A stretch of DNA of 64,000 nucleotides from Oscillatoriales cyanobacterium (GCA_004292955.1 RDXX01000037.1:62001-126000), one strand, 5' to 3'; counted from the first letter of the stretch, positions 50,599 to 61,252 are shown. The notes: generated by a model from the sequence alone, not told the origin. Numbers and translations: made by a program.

Positions 50599-53542
50599 GT
50601 CGCAATTCACTTTTCCCCGCAAGGGGATTGAAACACTAGAAACGCTGCTGACCTCTAAAAGTACCTATGGTCGCAATTCACTTTTCCCCGCAAGGGGATT
50701 GAAACTGTAGGAGTTTTAGCTTTCCATTTCTTACTCATATATATTGGAAGTCGCAATTCACTTTTCCCCGCAAGGGGATTGAAACAATAAATGTAATACT
50801 ACTAACAGACATAGAATTCTCGTCGCAATTCACTTTTCCCCGCAAGGGGATTGAAACAACTAAATTCCTAAACTTTTCAGAGCAGACTTTAGCAAGTCGC
50901 AATTCACTTTTCCCCGCAAGGGGATTGAAACTGTTCCGGCGCTTTGGCATAGCGCGTTAAGGTCGCGCTCGCGGCGATCGAGTCGCAATTCACTTTTCCC
51001 CGCAAGGGGATTGAAACTTCGCCTCCGGCTGCTTTTCCGCCAGGACCTTGAGGCGTAGTGTCGCAATTCACTTTTCCCCGCAAGGGGATTGAAACTCATC
51101 TGGTATCGAAACACCATTTTCAGTTAGGATTTCAAAAAGTCGCAATTCACTTTTCCCCGCAAGGGGATTGAAACTTTCATGACCTCTATAGATAGAACCC
51201 CTAGAAAAAAGAGTATTGGAGTCGCAATTCACTTTTCCCCGCAAGGGGATTGAAACTAAAAGTAGTAGTCTTTTAGAAGAGAATTTAGTGTCTACTAAAG
51301 TCGCAATTCACTTTTCCCCGCAAGGGGATTGAAACTAAAAAACCTGAACTTTTTTTCTTGGCTTTGGATTGATGTCGCAATTCACTTTTCCCCGCAAGGG
51401 GATTGAAACTGAGCGAAACGTTTCATCGTTCTTCTGCTCATCTCAGGTTGTCGCAATTCACTTTTCCCCGCAAGGGGATTGAAACACCAGTGACAGTAAA
51501 GCCACTAAGTTTCGTGAATTTTGTCGCAATTCACTTTTCCCCGCAAGGGGATTGAAACAGCAAAAGAGTTGCTTTTTTTGTTCCACCTGATTGTGAGTCG
51601 CAATTCACTTTTCCCCGCAAGGGGATTGAAACTTTTGAGTAGGGATAGATTTTTCTAGTACTTGCAATCTGTCGTCGCGTCGCAATTCACTTTTCCCCGC
51701 AAGGGGATTGAAACTTTTTTTGCGTAGATTAATGCGACCTCCTCTAGAAGTCTTCTGTCGCAATTCACTTTTCCCCGCAAGGGGATTGAAACACAAATGA
51801 TATCGTTTTCATCAGAGTATTCTTTCTCTTGTAGTCGCAATTCACTTTTCCCCGCAAGGGGATTGAAACTTAAGGCTAAATTCCATGCTATTAAACCTAT
51901 AATAGCAAGGTCGCAATTCACTTTTCCCCGCAAGGGGATTGAAACTTTTTTCCATCTTCATTTAATCTTGGATCATCAAACCGCAGAGTCCAGTCGCAAT
52001 TCACTTTTCCCCGCAAGGGGATTGAAACATACAGTGAATATTACCTTTAGGATAGGTATCTACCAAGTCGCAATTCACTTTTCCCCGCAAGGGGATTGAA
52101 ACTTTCCTTTGTTTTACTTGTTACACCTAGTATAGCACCTAAGCGTCGCAATTCACTTTTCCCCGCAAGGGGATTGAAACTCTATAAAGAAAAGTCCTAG
52201 CTAATTCGTCACTAATTAAGTCGCAATTCACTTTTCCCCGCAAGGGGATTGAAACGAAGGAGTAGAAGATAGATATGAAACTCACATAACACAAAGTCGC
52301 AATTCACTTTTCCCCGCAAGGGGATTGAAACCAAAAATTGCTTCGAGACCATCAGAAATTTTTGCAGTGTCGCAATTCACTTTTCCCCGCAAGGGGATTG
52401 AAACTTTCCGTACAAATTTCTTTACAACTAGTCACTACTGGAGTGTCGCAATTCACTTTTCCCCGCAAGGGGATTGAAACTCAAACCCTTCTCCGAATAA
52501 TTCAGCAGAAGATGCTATTCGAGTCGCAATTCACTTTTCCCCGCAAGGGGATTGAAACGCTTCGATTCGTTCAAAATTGGAGAAGGGGTGATGGTAATTG
52601 GTCGCAATTCACTTTTCCCCGCAAGGGGATTAAAACTCTAGTAGAGATAGTCTCTCCACTGTTTCTAAAGTCGCAATTCACTTTTCCCCGCAAGGGGATT
52701 GAAACTTAGGAACTTCTAGCTCAAGGTCTTCACAAATAGACTTTGCTAGTGTCGCAATTCACTTTTCCCCGCAAGGGGATTGAAACCTCAATATAGTTCT
52801 CTACTACTTTTAAACTATTATCGTCGCAATTCACTTTTCCCCGCAAGGGGATTGAAACGCGACTTAAGACTGTTAAATGGGCAACTCCTCAGAAGTATAA
52901 GGTAAGTCGCAATTCACTTTTCCCCGCAAGGGGATTGAAACGTCGTCTCGTTGTCCCTTTCTACATTTTGGACATACCGTCGCAATTCACTTTTCCCCGC
53001 AAGGGGATTGAAACAAATTCTTTTTCTGATATATCCGAACTGTAAGCCATATTAAGTCGCAATTCACTTTTCCCCGCAAGGGGATTGAAACTATAACCAC
53101 TTGTTCAGAGTAGCAATAGTCGTTGAAATAAAGTCGCAATTCACTTTTCCCCGCAAGGGGATTGAAACTATAATTGCTTTTGATAGATTTTGTGACCATC
53201 AGAAGTCGCAATTCACTTTTCCCCGCAAGGGGATTGAAACTTCCCCCACCAGTCTTTCTGAGAGCAGTCGATATATTGAGTCGCAATTCACTTTTCCCCG
53301 CAAGGGGATTAAAACCCTCCTACTACTTGCTCAATTGTATCTATCATTTTTTTGTGTCGCAATTCACTTTTCCCCGCAAGGGGATTGAAACTCTGGCTTA
53401 TCTGCACGAGCCAGGCTAATGACTAGGTGGCCGAGTCGCTATTCACTTTTCCCCGCAAGGGGATTGAAACTTGAAACAAGAAGTTTCTTGCTCCCAACTA
53501 CCAGAAGAAAACCTATTCAAGTCGCAATTCACTTTTCCCCGC
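50599..53542 (+). CRISPR. CRISPR array, 38 full 36-nt repeats plus one truncated repeat
   Basis: Repeat GTCGCAATTCACTTTTCCCCGCAAGGGGATTGAAAC; first 50599..50634, last full 53435..53470, truncated copy at 53521. Confidence 0.99.
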
Positions 53543-53725
53543 TGAGTCTCTCGCGCTGAGTCCGAGAAACCGGGTTTCTATGGCAATTGATGTATTTTCA
53601 CGAGATTTTACGCAGAAACCCGGTTTCTGAGTCTCTCGCGCTGAGTCCGAGAAACCGGGTTTCTATGGCAATTGACGTATTTTCACGAGAAGAAACCCGG
53701 TTTCTGAGTCTCTCGCGCTGAGTCC
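53542..53725. repeat. REP/BIME block at the distal end of the CRISPR array
   Basis: ctgagtctctcgcgctgagtccgagaaaccgggtttctatggcaattga... repeated twice, with C-centred partners. Confidence 0.95.
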
Positions 53726-53830
53726 AAAAAAGTCCTTACGACAAACCAGTCGATCGCAATTCCATCTATTTTTCTCACTAAATCCGTGTCATAATTCGTG
53801 TCTTAGCGCAACAGACCAAGGGAAAAAAAT

Positions 53831-54892
53831 ATGATTATTGTCATGAAAGCCGGCACTCCAGCGGCCGAGATCGATCGCCTAGACGAAGAACTCCGCACTA
53901 GCTGGGGTTTGACACCAGAAAAAATCGTCGGGCGTTACAAAACCGTCATGGGTTTAGTCGGCGACACCGTTGAGCTCGAACCGATGCAACTGCGGGAAAT
54001 GAGCACCTGGATTGAGGAAGTGCTGCGGGTGGAAAAACCCTACAAACGCGCTTCTCTGGAATACCGCCAAGGTGAACCCAGCGCCGTAGAAGTTGCTACT
54101 CCTTTGGGAACTGTGACGATCGGCTTAAATCACCCGATCGCAGTTGTAGCAGGCCCTTGCTCGGTCGAAAACGAAGAAATGATTGTCGAAACGGCAATGC
54201 GCGTCAAAGCTGCTGGCGCTCAATTTCTGCGTGGTGGAGCCTACAAACCGAGAACTTCCCCCTACGCTTTCCAAGGCCACGGCGAGAGTGCTTTGGGATT
54301 GCTAGCTGCGGCGCGGGAAGCTAGCGGTTTGGGAATTATTACCGAAGTTATGGATGCGGCCGACTTAAGTGCGATCGTAGAAGTAGCTGACGTGGTACAA
54401 GTCGGCGCGAGAAATATGCAGAATTTCTCACTGTTGAAGAAAGTCGGAGCTCAAGACAAACCAATTTTGCTGAAGCGCGGCATTTCCGCCACCATTGAAG
54501 AATGGTTGATGGCTGCCGAGTATATCATGGCTGCGGGCAATCCCAACGTGATTTTGTGCGAGCGCGGTATTCGTGGCTATGACAGGCAGTATACGCGGAA
54601 TACGCTGGATTTGTCGGCGGTTCCAGTGCTGCGGACTCTGACTCACTTACCGGTGATGGTTGACCCCAGTCACGGCACCGGTTGGGCGCAGTTTGTACCT
54701 TCGATGGCCTTTGCGTCGATCGCCTCCGGTACTGATTCCCTGATGATAGAAGTGCACCCGAATCCGAAAAAAGCTTTGTCTGACGGGCCGCAATCGTTAA
54801 CACCGGATCAGTTCGACAAGTTGATGGAAGAATTGGCTGTAATTGGTAAAGTCATGAAACGTTGGCCGCAACCCGTGCCAGTTTTGGCATAG
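53831..54892 (+). CDS. aroF: 3-deoxy-7-phosphoheptulonate synthase (DAHP synthase)
   Basis: VVAGPCSVENEEMIVETA, FLRGGAYKPRTSPYAFQG, VMVDPSHGTG. Confidence 0.97.
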   Translation: MIIVMKAGTPAAEIDRLDEELRTSWGLTPEKIVGRYKTVMGLVGDTVELEPMQLREMSTWIEEVLRVEKPYKRASLEYRQGEPSAVEVATPLGTVTIGLNHPIAVVAGPCSVENEEMIVETAMRVKAAGAQFLRGGAYKPRTSPYAFQGHGESALGLLAAAREASGLGIITEVMDAADLSAIVEVADVVQVGARNMQNFSLLKKVGAQDKPILLKRGISATIEEWLMAAEYIMAAGNPNVILCERGIRGYDRQYTRNTLDLSAVPVLRTLTHLPVMVDPSHGTGWAQFVPSMAFASIASGTDSLMIEVHPNPKKALSDGPQSLTPDQFDKLMEELAVIGKVMKRWPQPVPVLA

Positions 54893-55011
54893 AAAGATCA
54901 ATCAGTAGGTCATCAAAAACCGTAGTATCTACAAGGTACTATGGTTTTTTGCATTTACGCTCTACTCAGTGAGTTATATCGTGTGGGATCAATTACCCGC
55001 AGTAAGATTAG

Positions 55012-55065
55012 TTCGTAGTGCGGACTTCAGTCCGCTTTCATGGAGCGGACTTCAGTCCGCAGTTT
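55012..55065. repeat. palindromic GGACTTCAGTCC repeat pair
   Basis: gtagtgcggacttcagtccgctttcatggagcggacttcagtccgc. Confidence 0.85.
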
Positions 55066-55311
55066 GCTGTTTTTGTTTGTGATTTTACTGCTAAAATTAA
55101 TGTTGATGTTGTCTGTTTGTAATCTTCTACTATAGCCTTTCTCAAATAAGTCAGGTATGCTCTATACCCCCTATGTCCTATGCCCTATGCCCATGCCTGA
55201 CGATCACCGCACTGTTACTGAGAAAGGCAATATCACGCCAGGTAAATTTAATATGTTTCTCATCAACTTTTTCATGTTTTATTCCTGCAAAACTTGGTCG
55301 TGAACTCTTTA

Positions 55312-55911
55312 TTAAAAATTTAGCACAATAAATACGGAAGAACCCTGTTTTTTAACAGCACGAGCGATTAAAGGTGCTTTCTTTTCTAATCCTTCTAAAT
55401 TAAGTTCATTTTCTCGATACATCCGATACCACTCCTGACGTTGTTCAATCACCCATTCACTATTCTGAAGCTGTAACTTTTTGAGAGTAAATTCTGCTCG
55501 ATCGCGATCGCCAGCAGGAACCGCATCAGTCAAAACCAACTGACAAGAAGGTAGGATAATCTCAAACCAATTATCTTCTACTTCAAACGGATCGAGAATT
55601 TGTCGATCGTAAGTTCCTTTGCAGCTATTTACCCGTTGCAAAGCATAGCGATAGTTTTTCCATTCATAAATCAAATGGCGGTTTTCTGGTTTACTTTTAC
55701 TCAAATAATGATCCACAGTACCCATCCGACTCGGTATGTGCATCACCGAATAACCACAAAGATTGTGGAACTCTTTAGCTAATTGAGGTTTGAAGCTAGA
55801 CCAAAAATCTTTTGGTTCTTTACCGGGATTTTTATCTAACCAATGATTCCCTGCTTTTCGCACCTGTTCCTCAAAATTCGTTGGTTCCGGTGGCGGAGTA
55901 AATCGCATCAT
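55312..55911 (-). CDS. HNH-nuclease-like protein (PtuB/TIGR02646-like)
   Basis: FHNLCGYSVMHIPSRMGTVDHYLSKSKPENRHLIYEWKNYRYALQRVNSCKG; start at MMRFTPPPEP. Confidence 0.65.
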   Translation of the reverse strand: MMRFTPPPEPTNFEEQVRKAGNHWLDKNPGKEPKDFWSSFKPQLAKEFHNLCGYSVMHIPSRMGTVDHYLSKSKPENRHLIYEWKNYRYALQRVNSCKGTYDRQILDPFEVEDNWFEIILPSCQLVLTDAVPAGDRDRAEFTLKKLQLQNSEWVIEQRQEWYRMYRENELNLEGLEKKAPLIARAVKKQGSSVFIVLNF

Positions 55912-55913
55912 CT

Positions 55914-57602
55914 TTACTCTACCTCGGTGCTGACAATCCATCGAGGCCAGAAGCGATCGTGTTCTGGTAAAACTCGCAGGAGTTCCTGATGAATTTGCTC
56001 TTTAGTTCTCAGGTATTCAGGAAAAGTTTCCATGCTGTCTCCTCGCATGAAGGTATATGCTGCATCAATCGCTATTTCTGCTTCGCGAGAACGCGCTTGT
56101 TTTAATCCAAAAATATCGGAAGTTAGCCACCCCACAGCATCCCCATGTTTTGTCCAAGGAACTTGATTAAGAGTTACATCTTTACCATGTAACTCAAACA
56201 AAAATAACTTATCTTGTTCCTCATCAAATTCAGGCTCGATTGAGGCAAGTACAAGAGGAGAATGAGTGGTCGCTATTAACTGAACTTGCATTTCATTTTT
56301 AAGACTTTTAACTACTTCTAATATCGCAGGAAGAATCGATCGTTGCCAAGCTGGATGTAAGTGAGCTTCAACCTCGTCTATTAAAAAGACTATTTGATCG
56401 ATAGGTTCTTTCTGTCGTAACTTAGCTGCTTCGATATGTTCATGCCACGTCCACATTAGTATGTAAGCAAGTCCTAAAATTCGTTTTATTCCTGCTGATG
56501 CATAGATAATAGGCACATTTCCATAAGGAAAATTTAGCGTAGGAATATCACGGGTATCTTCTATAGAAACCCGTGTGGGCTTCCCAGGTTCCATCAATTC
56601 ATCTTCATGAGAAGAAAGTTTTCTAATCATAGAAGAGAATATTTCAAATGTAGACTCTTCTCGCTGTCGTTGCCAATTGACCCAATCGTGAATTAAACCA
56701 TTACATAGAACTTTATTATCGGTTCTTAAGCCATTCCAAAGATGATCGGAAGTAAAGTTATAGATACTGGACTGTTGACGAACCGGGTCAAAAACTGAAA
56801 ATCCACCATCAACACGGACATAAATAATCAAGCTTCTTAACAAGGGAGGTACTCGCAGATTCAGCCATTTCTCATTTGAAAAACTAAAAAGGCTACGATA
56901 TTCCTCAGAATCTCTCTCATGGCTCAACACAGAAGTAATTTCTGGTGTTTTCCCTTCTACCTGTTGAGGCCAAGCAGGTCGATCAACCCAGTTTCCGGTT
57001 AGTCCCCACCAAGCAATATCTAGCAAAAAAGTTTTACCAAGACCATTGTCTCCAGTAAACAAATTGATTCTTTCGCCGAATTCAACATCGAATTCTGGAG
57101 CTGTTCCCACCCATTTTAGGTGAAGTTCTTTCAGCATCTTATGGTGAATAGATCCATCAAATTCTAAGTAGTATTCAGAATCAGATAATTGATACAGACG
57201 GATATAGTCTCTACCATAGGCTTGAAGTGTCTGGCTTGTAACAGGTTCAAATTGTTTCAGGACACCACTTTTTTCTAGCTTGCCTTTAATCCAACGTCCT
57301 AAAATTTTTAAATCATCTTTGGATCTAAAGTTTTTGTGATTTGCTCCTTGAGTTTGGCAATCAAATGTTAAACCATCATCTGTATGAGCGAGAAAATTAC
57401 CTTTTGGATAGATAGGATCGCTTATTGTTTTTGAATCCACAATAAGTTCAACTTCGTACCAATCTCTTGGGATAACTTTACCAGATTTATTCGCGCGCCC
57501 TTTGCCAAAAAAAGTATTGAGATTTGATTGCTGCTGTTTATCAACTCTTGATAATGATATGTCCACATAGGGTGTTTCTGGAGTTATGGTAGGTATGGAC
57601 AT
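55914..57602 (-). CDS. ABC-type AAA ATPase (PtuA/OLD-like)
   Basis: Walker A GDNGLGKTFLLD, Walker B IVFLIDEVEAHLHPAWQ, H-loop LIATTHSPLVLAS. Confidence 0.88.
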   Translation of the reverse strand: MSIPTITPETPYVDISLSRVDKQQQSNLNTFFGKGRANKSGKVIPRDWYEVELIVDSKTISDPIYPKGNFLAHTDDGLTFDCQTQGANHKNFRSKDDLKILGRWIKGKLEKSGVLKQFEPVTSQTLQAYGRDYIRLYQLSDSEYYLEFDGSIHHKMLKELHLKWVGTAPEFDVEFGERINLFTGDNGLGKTFLLDIAWWGLTGNWVDRPAWPQQVEGKTPEITSVLSHERDSEEYRSLFSFSNEKWLNLRVPPLLRSLIIYVRVDGGFSVFDPVRQQSSIYNFTSDHLWNGLRTDNKVLCNGLIHDWVNWQRQREESTFEIFSSMIRKLSSHEDELMEPGKPTRVSIEDTRDIPTLNFPYGNVPIIYASAGIKRILGLAYILMWTWHEHIEAAKLRQKEPIDQIVFLIDEVEAHLHPAWQRSILPAILEVVKSLKNEMQVQLIATTHSPLVLASIEPEFDEEQDKLFLFELHGKDVTLNQVPWTKHGDAVGWLTSDIFGLKQARSREAEIAIDAAYTFMRGDSMETFPEYLRTKEQIHQELLRVLPEHDRFWPRWIVSTEVE

Positions 57603-57619
57603 TAAGTCACCTCACTTGA

Positions 57620-58762
57620 CTAAACATTAATCGTAAATTGTAATTGCTGTTGAGAAGCCTCTGATTCTGCGTGTTCTAATCGTTCTTTAATTGACATTAA
57701 TTGCAATTTTTTATTTAAATTGTATAAATCGATTTTCTGATAATCCTCTTGAAATAAGGGAATCAGTGATTCCACAACTTCAACTATGCCATCGGGCGGA
57801 ACTGCATTGCCAATTTGTCTTCTTACTTCAGTAATAGAACCTTCAAAAACAAAATCATCGGGAAAACTTTGCAACCTTGCTCTTTCCCTATTTGTCAATG
57901 AACGGGGTTCGGGATAATGATATCCCCAAGTACCGCCACCACCACCAGCAATAATTGTAGCACAGGGTTTATCTGGATGAATTCGCCGATAAACGTGGCT
58001 GATCATGCCTTTCACATAGTATGGACTATCTTTGGGAATATCAGTAAAATTCCCTCCCGGTTTGATGCGACTCAAAATTTCAATGGTTCGTGGCTGAATT
58101 TTCTGATGTTCTTGATTATATTTGACTTTTTCGACATTTTTGAGTGCTTGGCCGGCAGTTCGATAAGGATAATTGCGATTTTCACCGTATTTTGGCTGAG
58201 GATGTACAAAGTTAAATCCTGTATCCATGCGAATGCCAACTAATAATACTCTTTGGCGAAATTGGGGGACTCCGTAATCCGCAAAATTGTATAGTTTTGG
58301 TTTGACCAAGTAGCCGGGAGCGATACTTTCAAAGTCGGAAATTATTTGTTTGATTGCTTGATAATTATTGGCGCTTAATAAGCCTTTGACATTTTCTGCT
58401 ACAAAAGCTTTTGGCTGTTTTTTATTAACAAAATCTAGAAAGTATGTGTATAAATTGCCTCTGGTTCCTTCCAGTCCTGGACGTTTCCAAATCATGGAAA
58501 AGTCTTGACAAGGAAATCCTCCTATACATATGTCTGCATCTGGAACTTGGGTAATGTCTATATTTTCTATGCTGTCGTTGACGATGACATTGGCGATATT
58601 TCTGCTGAATGTTTTGCAGGCGTATTTGTTGGAGTCGATCGCCCAAACCACCTCAAATCCGGCTTTGTGGAATGGCAAATCCATGCCGCCACAACCTGAA
58701 AACAATGATATCAGTTGCGGTTTGGTTTTCCAGGCGATCGGCTTGAGACGTTCGATTAACAT
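57620..58762 (-). CDS. DNA (cytosine-5-)-methyltransferase
   Basis: LFSGCGGMDLPFHKAGFE, GGFPCQDFS, AENVKGLL, FRQRVLLVGIR, TNRERARLQSFPDDF, QIGNAVPP. Confidence 0.96.
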   Translation of the reverse strand: MLIERLKPIAWKTKPQLISLFSGCGGMDLPFHKAGFEVVWAIDSNKYACKTFSRNIANVIVNDSIENIDITQVPDADICIGGFPCQDFSMIWKRPGLEGTRGNLYTYFLDFVNKKQPKAFVAENVKGLLSANNYQAIKQIISDFESIAPGYLVKPKLYNFADYGVPQFRQRVLLVGIRMDTGFNFVHPQPKYGENRNYPYRTAGQALKNVEKVKYNQEHQKIQPRTIEILSRIKPGGNFTDIPKDSPYYVKGMISHVYRRIHPDKPCATIIAGGGGGTWGYHYPEPRSLTNRERARLQSFPDDFVFEGSITEVRRQIGNAVPPDGIVEVVESLIPLFQEDYQKIDLYNLNKKLQLMSIKERLEHAESEASQQQLQFTINV

Positions 58763-58858
58763 ATTAGTTCGCAGTAGGACAAGGGCTGGCTGAATGCCGG
58801 CACCACAAGATAGTAATTATACCAAAATATAGTCGAATTCGACTATATTTTGATAATT

Positions 58859-59629
58859 TCATTCTTCATCGTCTAACTCGATCCCAGCTTGACGCAATTT
58901 TTCTGCTAGTCTTTGGGCGCGGACACTTTCGCGATCGGCCCGTTGCCGTTCTTGTTCAGTTCGTTCTTCCGACCACAACAATAACTCGCCTGCTGCATTC
59001 CACCACCTCAGCCAACAGCCTGTTCTCCCTTCGTGGGTTCCTTCCCAAATACCTAAAAATAGGTCTAATCCGGGTATCCAATAACGCCCGTTTTCATCTG
59101 TTTTTTGTAAGTTATAGTGCTCTGATTCCAAAGCATAAACTTCTAAACGAGCTGTTTTCGCTCGAAATATGACGTATCTCGGTACTTTGATTACTTGCTC
59201 ATAAAAAAACCATTTTCCCACCCGTGAGGTAAATTCTACAGAGTATTCTTCTCCGTAGGTTTCTGAGAGAAATTCCATCACGATTTGAGGAATTGTCCCT
59301 TCTGTATGCGGCGTGTAACTGCGGCGAACTTGCGAGACATTTTTGGGATTTACGGGTTTGATGTACATCCAGTCGGGCGCTTTGCAAATAGTTCGCTGTT
59401 CGTCGGTGGCTGCTTCTGGGAAACTTATGCCGGCACAAAGGGCAAAGTTGGAAACTATTAAGGCATCCTGGATTAATTCGGGAAATTCTGTTAGTGGCTG
59501 GCGTAAAGCTGCGGCTAACAATGGTTGGCTTTCATCTTCCACGGGGTCATCTGGTAGTTGGAAATCTTCTGGTAGTAGCGGCCAGGTGATTGTGAGCTTT
59601 GTGGCTGAGTTTTTAGTTGCTACAAACAT
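58859..59629 (-). CDS. Uma2-family endonuclease-like protein (DUF820)
   Basis: Central EFLS..VGKWFFYEQVIKVPRYVIF, C-terminal ERTEQERQRADRESVRAQRLAEKLRQAGIELD tail. Confidence 0.85.
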   Translation of the reverse strand: MFVATKNSATKLTITWPLLPEDFQLPDDPVEDESQPLLAAALRQPLTEFPELIQDALIVSNFALCAGISFPEAATDEQRTICKAPDWMYIKPVNPKNVSQVRRSYTPHTEGTIPQIVMEFLSETYGEEYSVEFTSRVGKWFFYEQVIKVPRYVIFRAKTARLEVYALESEHYNLQKTDENGRYWIPGLDLFLGIWEGTHEGRTGCWLRWWNAAGELLLWSEERTEQERQRADRESVRAQRLAEKLRQAGIELDDEE

Positions 59630-59699
59630 AGTTTATCAGAGGTTAAATGTTTTAATGGTTAAATTATATCTTTTGGTTTTGGGGATTAATGTTAATATT

Positions 59700-59762
59700 G
59701 TTCGTAGTAAGGACTTTAGTCCTTATCTTCAGAGATTGAGGACTAAAGTCCTTACTACGAAC
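59700..59762. repeat. inverted repeat, 24-bp arms
   Basis: gttcgtagtaaggactttagtcct ... aggactaaagtccttactacgaac. Confidence 0.97.
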
Positions 59763-59792
59763 CTTAAGAGTTTACTTTTCGATTCGATCGCC

Positions 59793-61067
59793 CTACGCAG
59801 CTTTTATCTTCTGTTTGAGCTCATCTGTCATGGCTAGCAGTTCAGATTGCCCGATCGCACTTTGTTCGCCACTCGCCAACCACTTCAATTGTACAGTCTC
59901 GCTTTCAGCTTCCGCATCCCCCAAAACCAAACACGCAACTGCACCACTTCTGTCAGCTCTTTTGAACTGTTTCCCGAAAGCACTGCCGCTCAAATCTATC
60001 TCTACACTAAAGCCCGCACTCCGCAATTTTTGAGCCAACAATACCGATTGCTGTTCGGCTTTATCGCCCCGGGATACCAAATAGAAATCCAACTGCGGAA
60101 CGGGCAGAGGTTGCAATTTTTGCAGCAGGATAATCAACCGCTCAACACCCATAGCCCAACCGACTGCTGCCGTATCCGGGCCGCCCAATTCCTTGACTAA
60201 ACCGTCGTAGCGGCCGCCTCCACAAACAGTTGCTTGCGCTCCCAAATCCTCGGAGATAATTTCAAAAGCGGTGTAGGTATAGTAATCTAAACCGCGCACC
60301 AATCTCGGATTTAACTGATAGCTAATTCCTAAACTTGTGAGCATTTGCTGCACTTGCTCAAAGTGATCTCGCGATTCCTCACCCAAATATTCCAAAATGC
60401 TCGGCGCACCAGCAACAATTTCTTGAGTGCGCTGATTTTTGCTGTCCAAAATCCGCAGCGGATTGCGAGTCAAGCGATCTTGGGAATCCGCATCTAATTC
60501 GTCTTTGTACGGTGTAAAATAATCAATCAACGCTTGCCGATAATTTTGTCTGTCTTGCTTATTTCCGACAGAATTGATATCGAGGCGCAAATTTTTTAAG
60601 CCGATCGCTTGCAGGATATCACAGGCGATCGCAATTACCTCGACATCTGCACGGGGATCTGCACTCCCCAATACTTCCACGCCAATTTGAGTGAACTGTC
60701 GCTGTCTGCCTGCTTGGGTGCGTTCGTAGCGAAACATCGGCCCAGTATACCACAGACGCTGCACGTCACCAGCCGCGTACAAACTGTTTTCAATAAAAGC
60801 TCGCACTACTCCGGCGGTGCCTTCTGGGCGCAAAGTAGTCGATCGATCGCCCTTATCTTTAAAAGTGTACATTTCTTTGCCCACAACATCGGTAGCTTCG
60901 CCGATGCCGCGTTCAAATAAAGATGTTTGTTCAAAAATTGGCGTCCGAATTTCTCGATAAGCCGCTTTTTTTAAGATATTTCTAGCGACTTCTTCTATAT
61001 TTTGCCAATATTGAATTTCAGCGGGCAAAATATCCCGCGTTCCCGGTAAAGTTTTAATTGCACTCAT
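59793..61067 (-). CDS. hisS: histidine--tRNA ligase
   Basis: GTRDILPAEIQYW, RPEGTAGVVRA, MFRYERTQAGRQRQFTQIG, LVRGLDYYTYTAFE. Confidence 0.97.
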   Translation of the reverse strand: MSAIKTLPGTRDILPAEIQYWQNIEEVARNILKKAAYREIRTPIFEQTSLFERGIGEATDVVGKEMYTFKDKGDRSTTLRPEGTAGVVRAFIENSLYAAGDVQRLWYTGPMFRYERTQAGRQRQFTQIGVEVLGSADPRADVEVIAIACDILQAIGLKNLRLDINSVGNKQDRQNYRQALIDYFTPYKDELDADSQDRLTRNPLRILDSKNQRTQEIVAGAPSILEYLGEESRDHFEQVQQMLTSLGISYQLNPRLVRGLDYYTYTAFEIISEDLGAQATVCGGGRYDGLVKELGGPDTAAVGWAMGVERLIILLQKLQPLPVPQLDFYLVSRGDKAEQQSVLLAQKLRSAGFSVEIDLSGSAFGKQFKRADRSGAVACLVLGDAEAESETVQLKWLASGEQSAIGQSELLAMTDELKQKIKAA

Positions 61068-61252
61068 TTTTTTAGTCAGTTGTCAGTTGGCAGTTGTCAG
61101 TTGTTGGTTGTTGGTTGTTATTTGTTATTTGTTACTCGTCATTTTTGAGCTGGTGATTTTTATTTGTGACTTCGTATTAATTGCTATTTGGCTCGAATGA
61201 CAAACAACCAATAACAAATAACCAATAACAAATAACTAATAACTAATAACTA

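Noticed and set aside
50735-53419. ORFs with repeated SLFPARGLK / SQFTFPRKGIET / SFNPLAGKSELRL peptides
   Set aside because: They are six-frame translations of the CRISPR repeat, not proteins.
55312-58762. Classical type II restriction-modification system
   Set aside because: No standard type II endonuclease is next to the methylase; the neighbours are an ABC-type ATPase and an HNH-like protein, so it is reported as a separate candidate system.
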